Origin: Parvibaculum sp.
GTDB lineage: Bacteria > Pseudomonadota > Alphaproteobacteria > Parvibaculales > Parvibaculaceae
DNA: 64,000 nucleotides
Direction: 5' to 3'
Assembly: GCA_017642695.1 (NCBI GenBank)
Contig: JAEPQD010000002.1
Span: 744,001 to 808,000 of the forward strand
The notes under the pieces are model-generated. The model had not been told where the DNA came from and did no database searches. It saw only the letters and a program-made list of their open reading frames with translations. The translations under genes and the position numbers were made by a program. How positions within the stretch are numbered: position 1 is the first letter of the stretch; each line of letters begins with the position of its first letter. Of the stretch, positions 9,820 to 18,939 are shown in pieces.

Positions 9820-9900
9820 AAATCCTCCCGCCGCTTGAGTTTTGCCGCTCTTCGCCCGCACAATCGCCGGACAAGAAACAGAAGAAGGGGAGGAAAGCCC

Positions 9901-10680
9901 ATGAGCGACTACGAGAACGTCACCATCGAGAAGCGAGGTCCGGTTGCGCTTGTGCGTTTCGACCGCAAGGGCGCGCGCAACGCTTTCAACCAGCAAACCA
10001 TTCTCGAACTCACCGATGTCGCCCGCCGCTTTCAGGACGATCTTGAAACTCAGGCCGTGGTGCTGACCGGCACGCGCGAGGCGTTCTCCGGCGGTATCGA
10101 TCTCAAGGAGCGCGCGTCGCGCGCCGTCACGGCGGGCAGCGATCTCGAACTTCGCCAGACCTACTATCGCGGTGTGAAGCTCTGCCAGGCCTGGGAGGAC
10201 ATGCCGCAGATCACGGTTGCTGCCATCGAGGGCATGGCGGTCGGCGCGGGCGTCGCGCTGCCGCTCGCGCTCGACTGGCGCGTGATGGGGAAGGGTGCCT
10301 TCCTCTATGTGCCGGAGGTGAAGATCGGCATCAACCTGCAATGGGGCGCGCTGCCGCGCCTCATCACGCTGGTGGGCCCCGCCCGCGCGAAACGCATCTG
10401 CATTCTCTGCGAGCGCATGGGCGCGGAGCACGCGCTCGACTGGGGTCTCGTCGACGAGATCGCGGAGGATGGGCACGTGGTCGAGAAGGCGATGGAACTT
10501 GCCTCCGCCGCCGCGGCGATGCCCGCGCCTGCGGTGCGCATGGTCAAGGAAGCGGTCAACGCGACGGCGAACGCGCTACACAAGGTGAGCGCCTATGCCG
10601 ATGCCGACCAGAGCCAGCTTTCGACCAATTTCCGTTCGGCGCAGGAAGAGAGCGACAGGTTCGTGAAGGGAAAGCGCTAG
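9901..10680 (+). CDS. Crotonase / enoyl-CoA hydratase-family protein
   Basis: The start at 9901 (259 residues) follows a strong GGGGAGGAAAG site. Crotonase features are FDRKGARNAFN, the first oxyanion-hole segment AFSGGIDLKE (about residues 61-70), the second one GMAVGAGVALPLAL (about 113-126), and VPEVKIGINLQWG. The family includes hydratases, isomerases, dehalogenases and thioesterases acting on acyl-CoA, so the exact reaction is open. The C-terminal region with AYADADQSQLSTNF and RFVKGKR is complete. The next gene is convergent and only three bases away. Confidence 0.88.
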   Translation: MSDYENVTIEKRGPVALVRFDRKGARNAFNQQTILELTDVARRFQDDLETQAVVLTGTREAFSGGIDLKERASRAVTAGSDLELRQTYYRGVKLCQAWEDMPQITVAAIEGMAVGAGVALPLALDWRVMGKGAFLYVPEVKIGINLQWGALPRLITLVGPARAKRICILCERMGAEHALDWGLVDEIAEDGHVVEKAMELASAAAAMPAPAVRMVKEAVNATANALHKVSAYADADQSQLSTNFRSAQEESDRFVKGKR

Positions 10681-10683
10681 GTT

Positions 10684-11409
10684 TCAGGCTGCGGCTTCCT
10701 TCACCTTCAGCCGCGTCGCGATCTGCTCCAGCGAATGCAGGTGGTTTCCTTCCTTCACGAGATCGTAGACCGTGACGTTGAGCGCCCGCAGCGATTTCCT
10801 GACGATCTCGCGCGTCTCCGGATGTTCGTCGAAGTCGATCACGTTGACGCAGCAGGTGTTCTGGTCGAGCGCGGCGAAGGTCGCGAGACCCGTGCCGAGC
10901 GCCCAACCGATGACGAGCCGGTTGATGCCGCCATGCGCGACCAGCGCCAGCGTTTCCCATTCGGGTTCGGCGATCAGGTTCTCCAGCGCCTCGCAGACGC
11001 GCGCGTTCACTTCCTCGAAGCTGTCGCCGCCATTGTAGCGGGCGCCCGGCTCATGCGCGTTGCGGAAGGAATAGGCGATGTCGTTCAGGTCCTTGATCTG
11101 CTCGCGGAAGAAGGCGTCGCCCCTGATCTCCACGAAATGGTCGAGCGGTTCGATCTCGATCCCGCGCCCTTCGAGGATGAGCCCCGCCGTTTCCATCGAA
11201 CGGGGAAAGCTCGAGGTCACCGCGCGATCGAACGGAATTTTCGCCAGCGCCTTGCCGGTCAGGCTTGCCTGTTCGCGGCCCCAGTCCGTCAGCGGTACCA
11301 CCGCCGGATCGGCAACGCGGTTACCCTTGTCGTCGACATAGGACACGTCGCCATGGCGAAAGAGATAGATGCGGCGGCGGCGCGAGCCGTCGAAGGCGGT
11401 GCGAAGCAT
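10684..11409 (-). CDS. Histidine phosphatase superfamily (phosphoglycerate mutase-like) protein
   Basis: The 241-residue protein has the phosphoacceptor motif YLFRHGD with His19, an Arg-rich TSSFPRSMETAG segment, and the second catalytic histidine in LVAHGGINRLVIGWALG. This is the pattern of broad cofactor-independent-to-dPGM-like phosphatases that go through a phosphohistidine intermediate. Substrate is not predictable. It is convergent with the crotonase gene and lies downstream of purB on the same strand, separated by 71 bases. Confidence 0.88.
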   Translation of the reverse strand: MLRTAFDGSRRRRIYLFRHGDVSYVDDKGNRVADPAVVPLTDWGREQASLTGKALAKIPFDRAVTSSFPRSMETAGLILEGRGIEIEPLDHFVEIRGDAFFREQIKDLNDIAYSFRNAHEPGARYNGGDSFEEVNARVCEALENLIAEPEWETLALVAHGGINRLVIGWALGTGLATFAALDQNTCCVNVIDFDEHPETREIVRKSLRALNVTVYDLVKEGNHLHSLEQIATRLKVKEAAA

Positions 11410-11480
11410 GGATAGTCCCCCGAGTGCGGAATGTCGTTTGCCGCGCAGTATAGGCAGGAATGTGACGGCGGGGTGAACCC

Positions 11481-12818
11481 TTACTCCGCCGCCTTGCCCT
11501 GCTTTGCCATCGCTTCCTTGCCGAAGACGCGGGCGAAGATCGTGTCGACATGTTTGGTGTGGTAGCCGAGGTCGAAGCGTTCCTCGATCTCCGCGTCGGT
11601 GAGGTACTTCTTCACGTCCGCATCGGCCTTGAGCAGTTCGAGGAAGTTGCCTTCGCCCCGCCAGACCGGCATCGCATTCCGCTGCACGAGGCGGTAGGCG
11701 TCCTCGCGGCTCGCGCCCTTCTGCGTCAGCGCCAGCAGCACGCGCTGCGAATGGACGAGCCCGCCGAGCTTGTCCATGTTCTTCTGCATCTGCTCGGGGT
11801 AGACCAGCAGCTTGTCGATCACGCCGGTGAGCCGCGCGAGCGCGAAGTCGAGCGTCACGGTCGCGTCCGGGCCGATCATGCGTTCGACGGAGGAATGCGA
11901 GATGTCGCGCTCATGCCAGAGCGCCACGTTCTCCATCGCTGGAATGCTCATGCCGCGAACGAGGCGCGCGAGGCCGGTCAGGTTCTCGGTCAGCACCGGG
12001 TTCCGCTTGTGCGGCATCGCCGACGAGCCCTTCTGGCCTTCGGAGAAGAACTCCTCCGCTTCCAGCACTTCGGTGCGCTGCAGGTGGCGGATTTCCGTGG
12101 CCACACGCTCGATGGACGACGCGATGACGCCGAGCGTCGCGAAGAACATCGCGTGCCGGTCGCGCGGGATCACTTGCGTCGAGACGGGCTCCGCTTCGAG
12201 GCCGAGCGCCTTGGCGACATGCTCTTCCACGCGCGGGTCGATATTGGCGAAGGTGCCGACCGCGCCGGAGATCGCGCAGGTCGCGATTTCCTTGCGCGCA
12301 TTCACCAGCCGCTCGCGGCAGCGTTCGAACTCCGCATAGGCTTCCGCCATCTTCAACCCGAAGGTCACGGGTTCGGCATGGATGCCATGGCTGCGGCCGA
12401 TGCAGACCGTGTCCTTGTGTTCGAAGGCGCGGCGCTTGATCGCGGCGAGAAGCTCGTCCATGTCGTTGAGCAGGATGTCGGAGGCGCGCGCAAGCTGCAC
12501 GTTGAAGCAGGTATCGAGCACGTCGGAGGACGTCATGCCCTGGTGGACGAAGCGCGAGTCCTCGCCGATGAATTCCGCGAGATGCGTCAGGAAGGCGATG
12601 ACGTCGTGCTTCACCTCGCGTTCGATCTCGTCGATCTTCGCGACATCGAATTTGGCCTTGTCGCCCCGCTCGCGGATGTTCTTCGCGGCCTCCTTCGGGA
12701 TCACGCCGAGCTCAGCCAGCGCCTCGCAGGCATGCGCCTCGATCTCGAACCAGATGCGGAACTTGGTCTCGGGTTCCCAGATGGCGACCATTTCCGGTCG
12801 CGAATAGCGCGGGATCAT
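11481..12818 (-). CDS. purB: Adenylosuccinate lyase
   Basis: The 445-residue protein starts MIPRYSRPEMVAIWEPETKF, typical of PurB in this class. It carries the fumarase/aspartase superfamily signature SSAMPHKRNP and the TSSDVLDTCFNVQL and SHGIHAEPVTFG substrate regions. It cleaves SAICAR to AICAR and adenylosuccinate to AMP, releasing fumarate. It is about 7 kb from the purC-purL cluster and therefore separately transcribed. Confidence 0.96.
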   Translation of the reverse strand: MIPRYSRPEMVAIWEPETKFRIWFEIEAHACEALAELGVIPKEAAKNIRERGDKAKFDVAKIDEIEREVKHDVIAFLTHLAEFIGEDSRFVHQGMTSSDVLDTCFNVQLARASDILLNDMDELLAAIKRRAFEHKDTVCIGRSHGIHAEPVTFGLKMAEAYAEFERCRERLVNARKEIATCAISGAVGTFANIDPRVEEHVAKALGLEAEPVSTQVIPRDRHAMFFATLGVIASSIERVATEIRHLQRTEVLEAEEFFSEGQKGSSAMPHKRNPVLTENLTGLARLVRGMSIPAMENVALWHERDISHSSVERMIGPDATVTLDFALARLTGVIDKLLVYPEQMQKNMDKLGGLVHSQRVLLALTQKGASREDAYRLVQRNAMPVWRGEGNFLELLKADADVKKYLTDAEIEERFDLGYHTKHVDTIFARVFGKEAMAKQGKAAE

Positions 12819-12971
12819 CGGGCGCCTCTCAAGGGGTTGGCGGGAATGGGAAGGAACGGGCAGGGTTTAGCACCGGGGGCCCCGGCCCTCAAGAGGAGGC
12901 TTCCTGTGGCGCTCTCCGGGCCTTGGGGCTAGGCTTTCCCCAAGGGAAAAGCAAAAACAGGGGAGGGGCTC

Positions 12972-14396
12972 ATGGACAGCAATCTGAAGGGGGCGAAGCC
13001 GGTCTTGCCGGAGCTCGCGAAGCTCGACGCCACGGCGCAGGCCGATCTGGTGCGCAAGGGCGAATTGACGGCGCTCGATCTCGTCGAGGCCGGCATTTCC
13101 CGCATCGAACAGGTGAACGGCCAGGTGAACGCCGTCGTCGCCACCTTCTACGACAAGGCGCGCGAGGCCGCGAAGGGGAAGCTCCCGCAAGGCCCCTTCA
13201 CCGGCGTGCCGAACCTCGTGAAGGATCTCGACAATCTCAAGGGCACCTCCGCCACCTCCGGCTCACGCTTTCTCGCGCAGAATGTCTCGCCGGAAACGGA
13301 CCCCATCATCGCCGGCAAGGAGAACGCCGGCTTCGTCATGGTCGGCAAGAGCAACACGCCGGAATTCGGGCTCCTCGGCACGACGGAATCGTTGCTGCTG
13401 GGGCCTTGCAACAATCCGTGGAACCTCGCGCATTCGCCGGGCGGTTCGTCGGGCGGTGCGGCGGCGGCCGTCGCGTCGGGAATGGTGCCGGTCGCGCATG
13501 CGACCGACGGCGGCGGGTCGATCCGCATTCCCGCTTCCTGCTGCGGCGTCTTCGGGTTGAAGCCGAGCCGAGGCCGCATTGAACTCGGCGAGCGCCAGCT
13601 TCCGGGCGATATCGGTTTCCAGCATTGCGTTTCGCGCAGCGTCCGCGACAGCGCGACGCTTCTCGACGCGACGGAGCGCAAGGGGCCCGCTGCTGTGCTG
13701 CCGTCCGTCGGCAAGGTGAGCGGTCCGGGCAAGAAACGCCTCCGGATCGCCTTCGGCACCATGAACTACAAGGGCAGGGAGCCCGCGGCCGATGTGAAGG
13801 CCGCGATCGAGGATGTGGCGAAGCTTTGCGCCGATCTCGGTCATGAGATCATCCCCGCGAAGAACACGATCGACGGCAAGGCCTTCGAGGATGCGTTCCT
13901 CGCTGCCTGGGCGTCGGGCCCGGCTGAACTCGTCGCTCTGGTGAAGCAGATGGGGCTTGAGCCCGAAGCCGTGCTCGAACCGTGGACGCTCGGCCTCGCC
14001 GCTCTTTTCAATGCGAAGCCGAAGGGTACGCTCGAAAACGCGCTGGCGCATTTCGAGAAGGTCACCGCCGAAACGGTTGCCTTCATGAAGGACTACGACG
14101 TCTGGCTGACGCCGGTGCTTGCCACAGCGCCGCCGAAGACGGGCGAGCAGGCGCCGACCGTTCCCTTCGACACGCTTTACGAGCGCGTCTTCAATTATGT
14201 GACCTACACGCCGCTCCACAATGTGGTGGGTACGCCGGCCATGTCGGTGCCCCTGTCGTGGAACGATGCAGGGCTTCCCATCGGCGCGCAGTTCGCTGCG
14301 TCGCCGGGGCAGGAGCGGGTATTGCTCGAACTCGCCTTCGAGCTCGAACAGGCCCGTCCCTGGGCGGACAGGTATCCGCCGGTCTTTGCAGGGTAG
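12972..14396 (+). CDS. Amidase-signature hydrolase, cytoplasmic paralogue
   Basis: The 474-residue protein contains the amidase-signature catalytic triad: Lys84 in NLVKDLDN, cis-Ser159 in PGGSSGGAAAAVASG and nucleophile Ser183 in DGGGSIRIPASC. The N-terminus has no signal peptide. It is closely related to the product of the gene at 15443, with long identical blocks such as VGKSNTPEFGLLGTTESLLL, but that one is exported. The substrate (amide, carbamoyl or acyl-amino compound) is unknown. It is convergent with the LysR gene, its stop lying three bases away. Confidence 0.9.
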   Translation: MDSNLKGAKPVLPELAKLDATAQADLVRKGELTALDLVEAGISRIEQVNGQVNAVVATFYDKAREAAKGKLPQGPFTGVPNLVKDLDNLKGTSATSGSRFLAQNVSPETDPIIAGKENAGFVMVGKSNTPEFGLLGTTESLLLGPCNNPWNLAHSPGGSSGGAAAAVASGMVPVAHATDGGGSIRIPASCCGVFGLKPSRGRIELGERQLPGDIGFQHCVSRSVRDSATLLDATERKGPAAVLPSVGKVSGPGKKRLRIAFGTMNYKGREPAADVKAAIEDVAKLCADLGHEIIPAKNTIDGKAFEDAFLAAWASGPAELVALVKQMGLEPEAVLEPWTLGLAALFNAKPKGTLENALAHFEKVTAETVAFMKDYDVWLTPVLATAPPKTGEQAPTVPFDTLYERVFNYVTYTPLHNVVGTPAMSVPLSWNDAGLPIGAQFAASPGQERVLLELAFELEQARPWADRYPPVFAG

Positions 14397-14399
14397 CAA

Positions 14400-15314
14400 T
14401 TAACGCCGCGCGGCTTCCGCCGCCGCGGCCTCGTCCGAGATGAGGTCGAGGAGGCGGCCCGCCGCCTGTCCGGGCGGCGTTGTCACGCGCCAGATCGCAC
14501 CGAAGCGGTGGACGCCCGCATGCTGCACGGCGCTGCATTCGAGGCTGAGGAGCGAGCCTTCCGCCAGAGCGCCCGCGACCTCGTGGTCGAGTGCGAAGGC
14601 CCAGCCCGCGCCCCGCTTCAGAAGTTCGAGCTTCAGCGCCGCATTGTCGACGATCAGCACATCGGTTGTGTGCACGCGGTAGTCGAAACCGTGTGCCGCC
14701 GCCTCCCGGTCCGCCACCACGATCTGGCGGTGATCGTCGAGCGCGCTCAACGGGAAGGGTTGCGGAAGCGCCGAGAGCGGATGGCCGGGTGCGGCCACCG
14801 TGTGCATCGCATGGGTTGCGAGGTCGCGTCCGTCGATCTCCTTGCCGGAGAGCCCGGCTTCCAGGCTCACGATGCCGACACGCGCGCGGCCAGACAGCAC
14901 CTCTTCCAGGATGCGCGCCTCGTGGATCATACGGAGGCGCAGGTTGATATGCGGGCTTTCGGCGAGGAGTGTCGCCGCCGCTGTTGCGAGCAGCGCCGGG
15001 CTGAAGCCCGCATCGACCGCGACGGGCAGGTCCACATCCTCCCCGCCCGTCATCGCGGCGACACGCGCGTTCAGCCGGTCGAGGCGGCGGAAGACGATTT
15101 CGGCGTCTGACAGCAGCGCCCGACCTTCCGGCGTCAACTGAGGCTTGTAGCCCGAGCGGTCGAAGAGCTTCAGCCCGTATGCTTCTTCCAGGTTCGTCAC
15201 CGCATAGCTCACCGCCGAGACGGCGCGGCCGAGTTGCTCCGCTGCACCCGAGAAGGTGCCCGCGTCGGCGACGGCCCGGAACACCCGGAGCTGGTCCACG
15301 AGATTGGGATGCAT
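14400..15314 (-). CDS. LysR-family transcriptional regulator
   Basis: The 304-residue protein begins MHPNLVDQLRVFRAVADAGT and has the winged helix-turn-helix FSGAAEQLGRAVSAVSYAVTNLEEAYG (about residues 17-43), followed by the LFDRSGYKPQLTPEGR wing. The effector domain fills the rest. It sits between two paralogous amidase genes and is divergent from the second, so control of that amidase is the natural inference. Confidence 0.9.
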   Translation of the reverse strand: MHPNLVDQLRVFRAVADAGTFSGAAEQLGRAVSAVSYAVTNLEEAYGLKLFDRSGYKPQLTPEGRALLSDAEIVFRRLDRLNARVAAMTGGEDVDLPVAVDAGFSPALLATAAATLLAESPHINLRLRMIHEARILEEVLSGRARVGIVSLEAGLSGKEIDGRDLATHAMHTVAAPGHPLSALPQPFPLSALDDHRQIVVADREAAAHGFDYRVHTTDVLIVDNAALKLELLKRGAGWAFALDHEVAGALAEGSLLSLECSAVQHAGVHRFGAIWRVTTPPGQAAGRLLDLISDEAAAAEAARR

Positions 15315-15328
15315 GGCTCTTCTTCCAA

Positions 15329-15345
15329 AAATCAGAAAATGATTT
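15329..15345. promoter_or_regulatory. Candidate LysR operator between LysR and the exported amidase
   Basis: AAATCA (15329-15334) and TGATTT (15340-15345) form a perfect 6-bp dyad with a 5-base spacer in the 128-base divergent gap. The surrounding 40 bases are markedly AT-rich against the GC-rich background, as expected for a promoter and regulator site. Binding is inferred. Confidence 0.45.
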
Positions 15346-15442
15346 CCAATCTTTTTCTATTTTTTAGAGAAAGAGCAAGGGCTAGCTTCCTCCCGTCACG
15401 AGAATCGCGCGCCCATGAGCGCGCAAAAAGGAGGAAGTGGTG

Positions 15443-16933
15443 ATGGGCATTGAACTTTCGCGGCGGGCATTCCTGAAATCGACGGCGGCGACGGCCCTTG
15501 CGGCCGGCGCCTATGGCGCGGGGCTCCGCCCGGCGCTGGCCGCCCCCGACCTCGCGAAGATGGACGCGCTGGCGCAGGCCGAACTGGTGCGCAAGGGCGA
15601 GATGACGGCGCTGGAGCTTGTCGACGCGGGCATCGCCCGCATCGAGCAGGTGAACGGCGAGGTGAACGCGGTCGTGACGACGTTCTACGAGCGTGCGCGG
15701 GAAGCGGCGAAGGGCGATCTCCCTGAAGGCCCCTTCACCGGTGTCCCGAACCTCGTGAAGGATCTCGACAACCTCAAGGGCACGCGTGCCACCTCCGGCT
15801 CGCGCCTCTTCGCGGAAAACATCTCGAAGGAAACCGATCCGCTCATCGCCTCCAACCAGCAGGCGGGCTTCGTCATGGTCGGCAAGAGCAACACGCCGGA
15901 ATTCGGCCTGCTCGGCACCACGGAGTCGTTGCTCCTCGAGCCCTGCCGCAATCCCTGGAACCTCGAGCATTCGACGGGCGGCTCTTCCGGCGGTGCGGCG
16001 GCGGCGGTGGCATCCGGCATGCTGCCGCTCGCGCATGCGACCGATGGCGGCGGCTCGATCCGCATTCCGGCTTCGTGCTGCGGCGTCTTCGGGTTGAAGC
16101 CGAGCCGCGGCCGCATCCATCTCGGCGGACGCAAGATGCCGGGCGACATCGGCGTGCAGCATTGCGTGTCGCGCAGCGTGCGCGACAGCGCGGTGCTGAT
16201 GGACCTGACGGAGATGAAGGGAAGCGAGGCTGTGCTCGCGCCCGTCGGCCGCGTCGAGGGGCCGGGGAAGAAGCGTCTGAAGATCGCCTTCAACACCGAG
16301 AATTATTACGGCACGGAGCCCGACGCCGATGTGAAGGCGGCGACCGAAAGCGTCGCGAAGCTCTGCGCCGATCTCGGCCACGAGATCGTGCCGGTGAAGA
16401 ACCCCGTTGACGGTCGCGCCTTCATGGAGGCCTTCCTCACCGTCTGGTCGTCGGGCCCTGCGCATCTCGTCGGGCTCGCGAAGGAAAACGGCCTTGATCC
16501 GGAACGGGCGCTTGAGCCCTGGACCACGGGCCTCGCCGCTTATTTCGCATCGAAGCCGGAAGGTGCGCTCGAAGCCGCGCTCGCCCATTTCGCGATGGTA
16601 ACGGAGAAGACCAAGGCGTTCATGGCGGAGTACGACGTCTGGCTGACGCCGGTGCTCGCCTCCGCGCCGCCGAAGATCGGCGAACAGGCACCGGCCGTTC
16701 CCTTCGACACGCTTTACGAGCGCACCGTCGAATATGTCAGCTACACGCCGCTCCATAACGTCGTCGGTACGCCCGCCATGTCGGTGCCGCTCTCATGGAA
16801 CGAGAATGGTCTTCCCATCGGCGCGCAGTTCGCCGCGCCCATTGGCGGCGAGGGCCGTCTCTTCGAACTTGCCTTCGAGCTCGAACAGGCCCGTCCCTGG
16901 GCGCAGAAATACGCGCCGGTCTTCGCAGGCTGA
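15443..16933 (+). CDS. Amidase-signature hydrolase with Tat signal
   Basis: The ATG at 15443 follows an AAAGGAGGAAG site; two GTG codons just upstream are less likely. The 496-residue protein has a twin-arginine signal, SRRAFLKS, then a hydrophobic stretch ending near PALAAPDLA, so a folded enzyme is probably exported to the periplasm. The triad is Lys106, cis-Ser181 and Ser205. From residue about 36 it aligns without gaps over most of its length with the amidase at 12972. The pair therefore looks like a duplication in which one copy gained or lost export. A hairpin terminator follows. Confidence 0.9.
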   Translation: MGIELSRRAFLKSTAATALAAGAYGAGLRPALAAPDLAKMDALAQAELVRKGEMTALELVDAGIARIEQVNGEVNAVVTTFYERAREAAKGDLPEGPFTGVPNLVKDLDNLKGTRATSGSRLFAENISKETDPLIASNQQAGFVMVGKSNTPEFGLLGTTESLLLEPCRNPWNLEHSTGGSSGGAAAAVASGMLPLAHATDGGGSIRIPASCCGVFGLKPSRGRIHLGGRKMPGDIGVQHCVSRSVRDSAVLMDLTEMKGSEAVLAPVGRVEGPGKKRLKIAFNTENYYGTEPDADVKAATESVAKLCADLGHEIVPVKNPVDGRAFMEAFLTVWSSGPAHLVGLAKENGLDPERALEPWTTGLAAYFASKPEGALEAALAHFAMVTEKTKAFMAEYDVWLTPVLASAPPKIGEQAPAVPFDTLYERTVEYVSYTPLHNVVGTPAMSVPLSWNENGLPIGAQFAAPIGGEGRLFELAFELEQARPWAQKYAPVFAG

Positions 16934-16962
16934 TCGGCGGCGCCTTCTTCCGGTCTTGATGA

Positions 16963-17001
16963 GGCCGCCATGCTTCCGAGGCATGGCGGCCATTTTCGTT
17001 T
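16963..17001 (+). terminator. Intrinsic terminator of the Tat amidase gene
   Basis: An 11-bp perfect stem (16963-16973 with 16981-16991) and a seven-base loop are followed by ATTTTCGTTT. The T-run is interrupted by one C and one G, so it is a fair rather than ideal terminator. Confidence 0.7.
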
Positions 17002-17030
17002 GAGATCATCGAAGGGGCGTCAGTTCTACA

Positions 17031-17058
17031 TTGACAAGTCTAAGTAAGTGAATAGAGT
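17031..17058 (+). promoter_or_regulatory. Possible sigma-70 promoter of the NTF2-like gene
   Basis: TTGACA at 17031-17036 is a perfect -35 hexamer. TAGAGT at 17053-17058, 16 bases later, is a weaker -10. The spacer and flanks are AT-rich, and the coding start is 31 bases downstream. Only one hexamer is convincing. Confidence 0.4.
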
Positions 17059-17088
17059 TGCCGCCGGTCGAAAACGACGGAGGGTGTC

Positions 17089-17532
17089 ATGACATTGCTT
17101 GAACGGTTCATCGCTCAGCGCAGCGTGTTCGAAAAAGCCTATGAAACGGGAGACTGGACGCCGCTCGGCGCGTTCTTCCACGACGACGTCGCCTATGAGG
17201 TGATGAACATGCCGTTCCATTGCGTCATCAGGGGACGCGATGCCGTGCTGGCGGGGTTCCGGCGCTCGGTCGAACGCTTCGATCAGCTGTGCATCCGCAC
17301 CGTCGGCATAGAGTCGGTTGTCTACGAGGAAGGGCCGAATGTTCTCGTCCATTCGGGCATTCGCTTCAGCCGCGACGGCAGTCCGTCGATCTCGTCCCGG
17401 CTCTGGGAGATCGCGACCTACCGGGAAAATTTGATCGAACGTCTGGTGGACATTTACGATCCCGGCTCGAGCGGGGAGTTCGAGGCGTGGATGGAGAGTT
17501 GGGGAGAGGGACTCGATCCAAGCTACGTCTGA
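17089..17532 (+). CDS. NTF2-like / SnoaL-fold protein
   Basis: The 147-residue protein shows the SnoaL-like pattern: an N-terminal helix region (TLLERFIAQRSVFEKAYETGDW), then PLGAFFHDDVAYEVMNMPFHCVIRGRDAVLAGF, then beta strands ending at LIERLVDIYDPGS. Proteins of this fold include hydroxylases, isomerases and dehydratases as well as non-enzymatic ligand-binding proteins, so function cannot be named. Its last 10 bases overlap the end of the convergent TetR gene. Confidence 0.7.
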   Translation: MTLLERFIAQRSVFEKAYETGDWTPLGAFFHDDVAYEVMNMPFHCVIRGRDAVLAGFRRSVERFDQLCIRTVGIESVVYEEGPNVLVHSGIRFSRDGSPSISSRLWEIATYRENLIERLVDIYDPGSSGEFEAWMESWGEGLDPSYV

Positions 17533-18152
17533 GAGGAGATGCGGTTCTCATGTTCGAGCAGTTTCGCGGTCCATACGGCGAGGCCGTCCCCGGCTTTCTC
17601 GCCGAGGCCGACACTCCGCCTGAGAGCGTCGCCCGCGAGGGCTTGGGAAAATGTCACCGCACTCAGCACCGCGATTTCTCTTCGTGCATCGGTCTTCTGC
17701 GGAGGAGGCAGACCTTGTGTCTTAGCCTGAAGCGTTCTCGCCTTGTGGAGCCAGTCGACCAGCGGTTCGAGCATTCCCGCGCCTTCCGGCGACCATCCTT
17801 CCAGGCTGAGCCACATGGCGAGCCGCGCCGTGCCTTTCCGGTCGTAGAGATCGGAGAGAAGCATAGCGGCGGCTTCCAGAGTGAAGGATTGCGGATCGTC
17901 CCTCTCGATGGCGGAGGTCAATTCATCGACGAAGCGGCGCCCGGAAAAACGCAACAGGGCTTCCAGCAGCTTTTGCCGGTTGCCGAAATGGTAGTGAACA
18001 GCAGCATCGGTAAGGCCAAGATCATGCGCGATGCGCTGAACCTTCACGCCGTTCGGACCGTCGGAGATCAGGTATCGCTCGGCCGTTTCGAGTATGACCT
18101 GTTTCGACGCTTCGACGCTGCGCCGCACCCGTTTGGTTGTGCGAGTTGCCAC
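17523..18152 (-). CDS. TetR/AcrR-family transcriptional regulator
   Basis: I choose the GTG at 18152 (209 residues), which has an AGGAGG site a few bases upstream. The reading frame extends to 18218, but the extra residues (MVMTVTVGGDGFLPESG) are not TetR-like. The helix-turn-helix is VKVQRIAHDLGLTDAAVHYHFGNRQKLLEALL near residues 36-66. It is divergent from the O-methyltransferase at 18286 and convergent with the NTF2-like gene. It may regulate the methyltransferase. Confidence 0.85.
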   Translation of the reverse strand: MATRTTKRVRRSVEASKQVILETAERYLISDGPNGVKVQRIAHDLGLTDAAVHYHFGNRQKLLEALLRFSGRRFVDELTSAIERDDPQSFTLEAAAMLLSDLYDRKGTARLAMWLSLEGWSPEGAGMLEPLVDWLHKARTLQAKTQGLPPPQKTDARREIAVLSAVTFSQALAGDALRRSVGLGEKAGDGLAVWTAKLLEHENRISSQT

Positions 18153-18285
18153 CGTTCCTCCTGCAATTCCGGACTCCGGAAGGAATCCGTCTCCGCCGAC
18201 TGTCACCGTCATTACCATGATAAGTCAAGGTACAGGATCTGCGTACCAAGCCGTCCCGTTCCGCACTGAAAGAGAAAGGTTCTTC

Positions 18286-18939
18286 ATGCCTCGTTCCCTT
18301 CTTCCTGAAGCCATAGAGAAATATGCTCTTTCTCTCGCTCGTGAGTCGGACGTACAGGCGAGCCTCCGGGAAGAGACCTCGCGGTTGCCTGAGGCCGGCA
18401 TGCGGATCGATGCCGACCAGGGTGCCTTTCTCTCGCTCCTCGTTTCTGCCATCGGCGCAAGGCGCGCGGTCGAGATCGGCACCTTCACCGGCTACAGCGC
18501 CATCTCCATCGCCTCCGCGCTTCCCGCGGATGGCCGTCTCGTCTGCTGCGACATCAGCGAGGAATGGACGGGGATTGCTAAGCGCTACTGGAAGGAAGCG
18601 GGGCTCGATACGCGCATCGAGCTTCGCCTCGCGCCCGCGCTCGACACGCTGAACGATCTTCTTGCGAAGGACGGGGAGGGCAGCGTCGACTTCGTCTTCA
18701 TCGATGCCGACAAGACCGGCTACGACGCCTATTACGAGGCCTGCCTGAAACTTCTCCGCCGAAACGGCCTCATCGCAATCGACAACACGCTCTGGGGCGG
18801 TGCGGTCGCGGAGGAGGGGAAGGGTGACGCCGACACAGAAGCCCTCAAGGCGCTCAATCTCAAGATCGCGGACGATGCACGCGTTGAAAGCTCGCTCCTC
18901 ACTATCGGCGACGGCGTGACGCTGGTGCGAAAGAAATGA
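18286..18939 (+). CDS. SAM-dependent O-methyltransferase, caffeoyl-CoA type
   Basis: The start at 18286 (217 residues) follows AGAGAAAGG. The longer frame from 18094 crosses the divergent TetR gene and is not credible. Motifs are RRAVEIGTFTGYSAISIASALP (SAM-binding motif I), CDISEEWTGIAKRYW, and FIDADKTGYDAYYEACLKLLRRNGLIAIDNTLW, with the metal-binding aspartates of Methyltransf_3 enzymes. These methylate catechol-like hydroxyls. In bacteria the substrate is usually unknown. The gene is followed directly by repeat cluster 1. Confidence 0.9.
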   Translation: MPRSLLPEAIEKYALSLARESDVQASLREETSRLPEAGMRIDADQGAFLSLLVSAIGARRAVEIGTFTGYSAISIASALPADGRLVCCDISEEWTGIAKRYWKEAGLDTRIELRLAPALDTLNDLLAKDGEGSVDFVFIDADKTGYDAYYEACLKLLRRNGLIAIDNTLWGGAVAEEGKGDADTEALKALNLKIADDARVESSLLTIGDGVTLVRKK

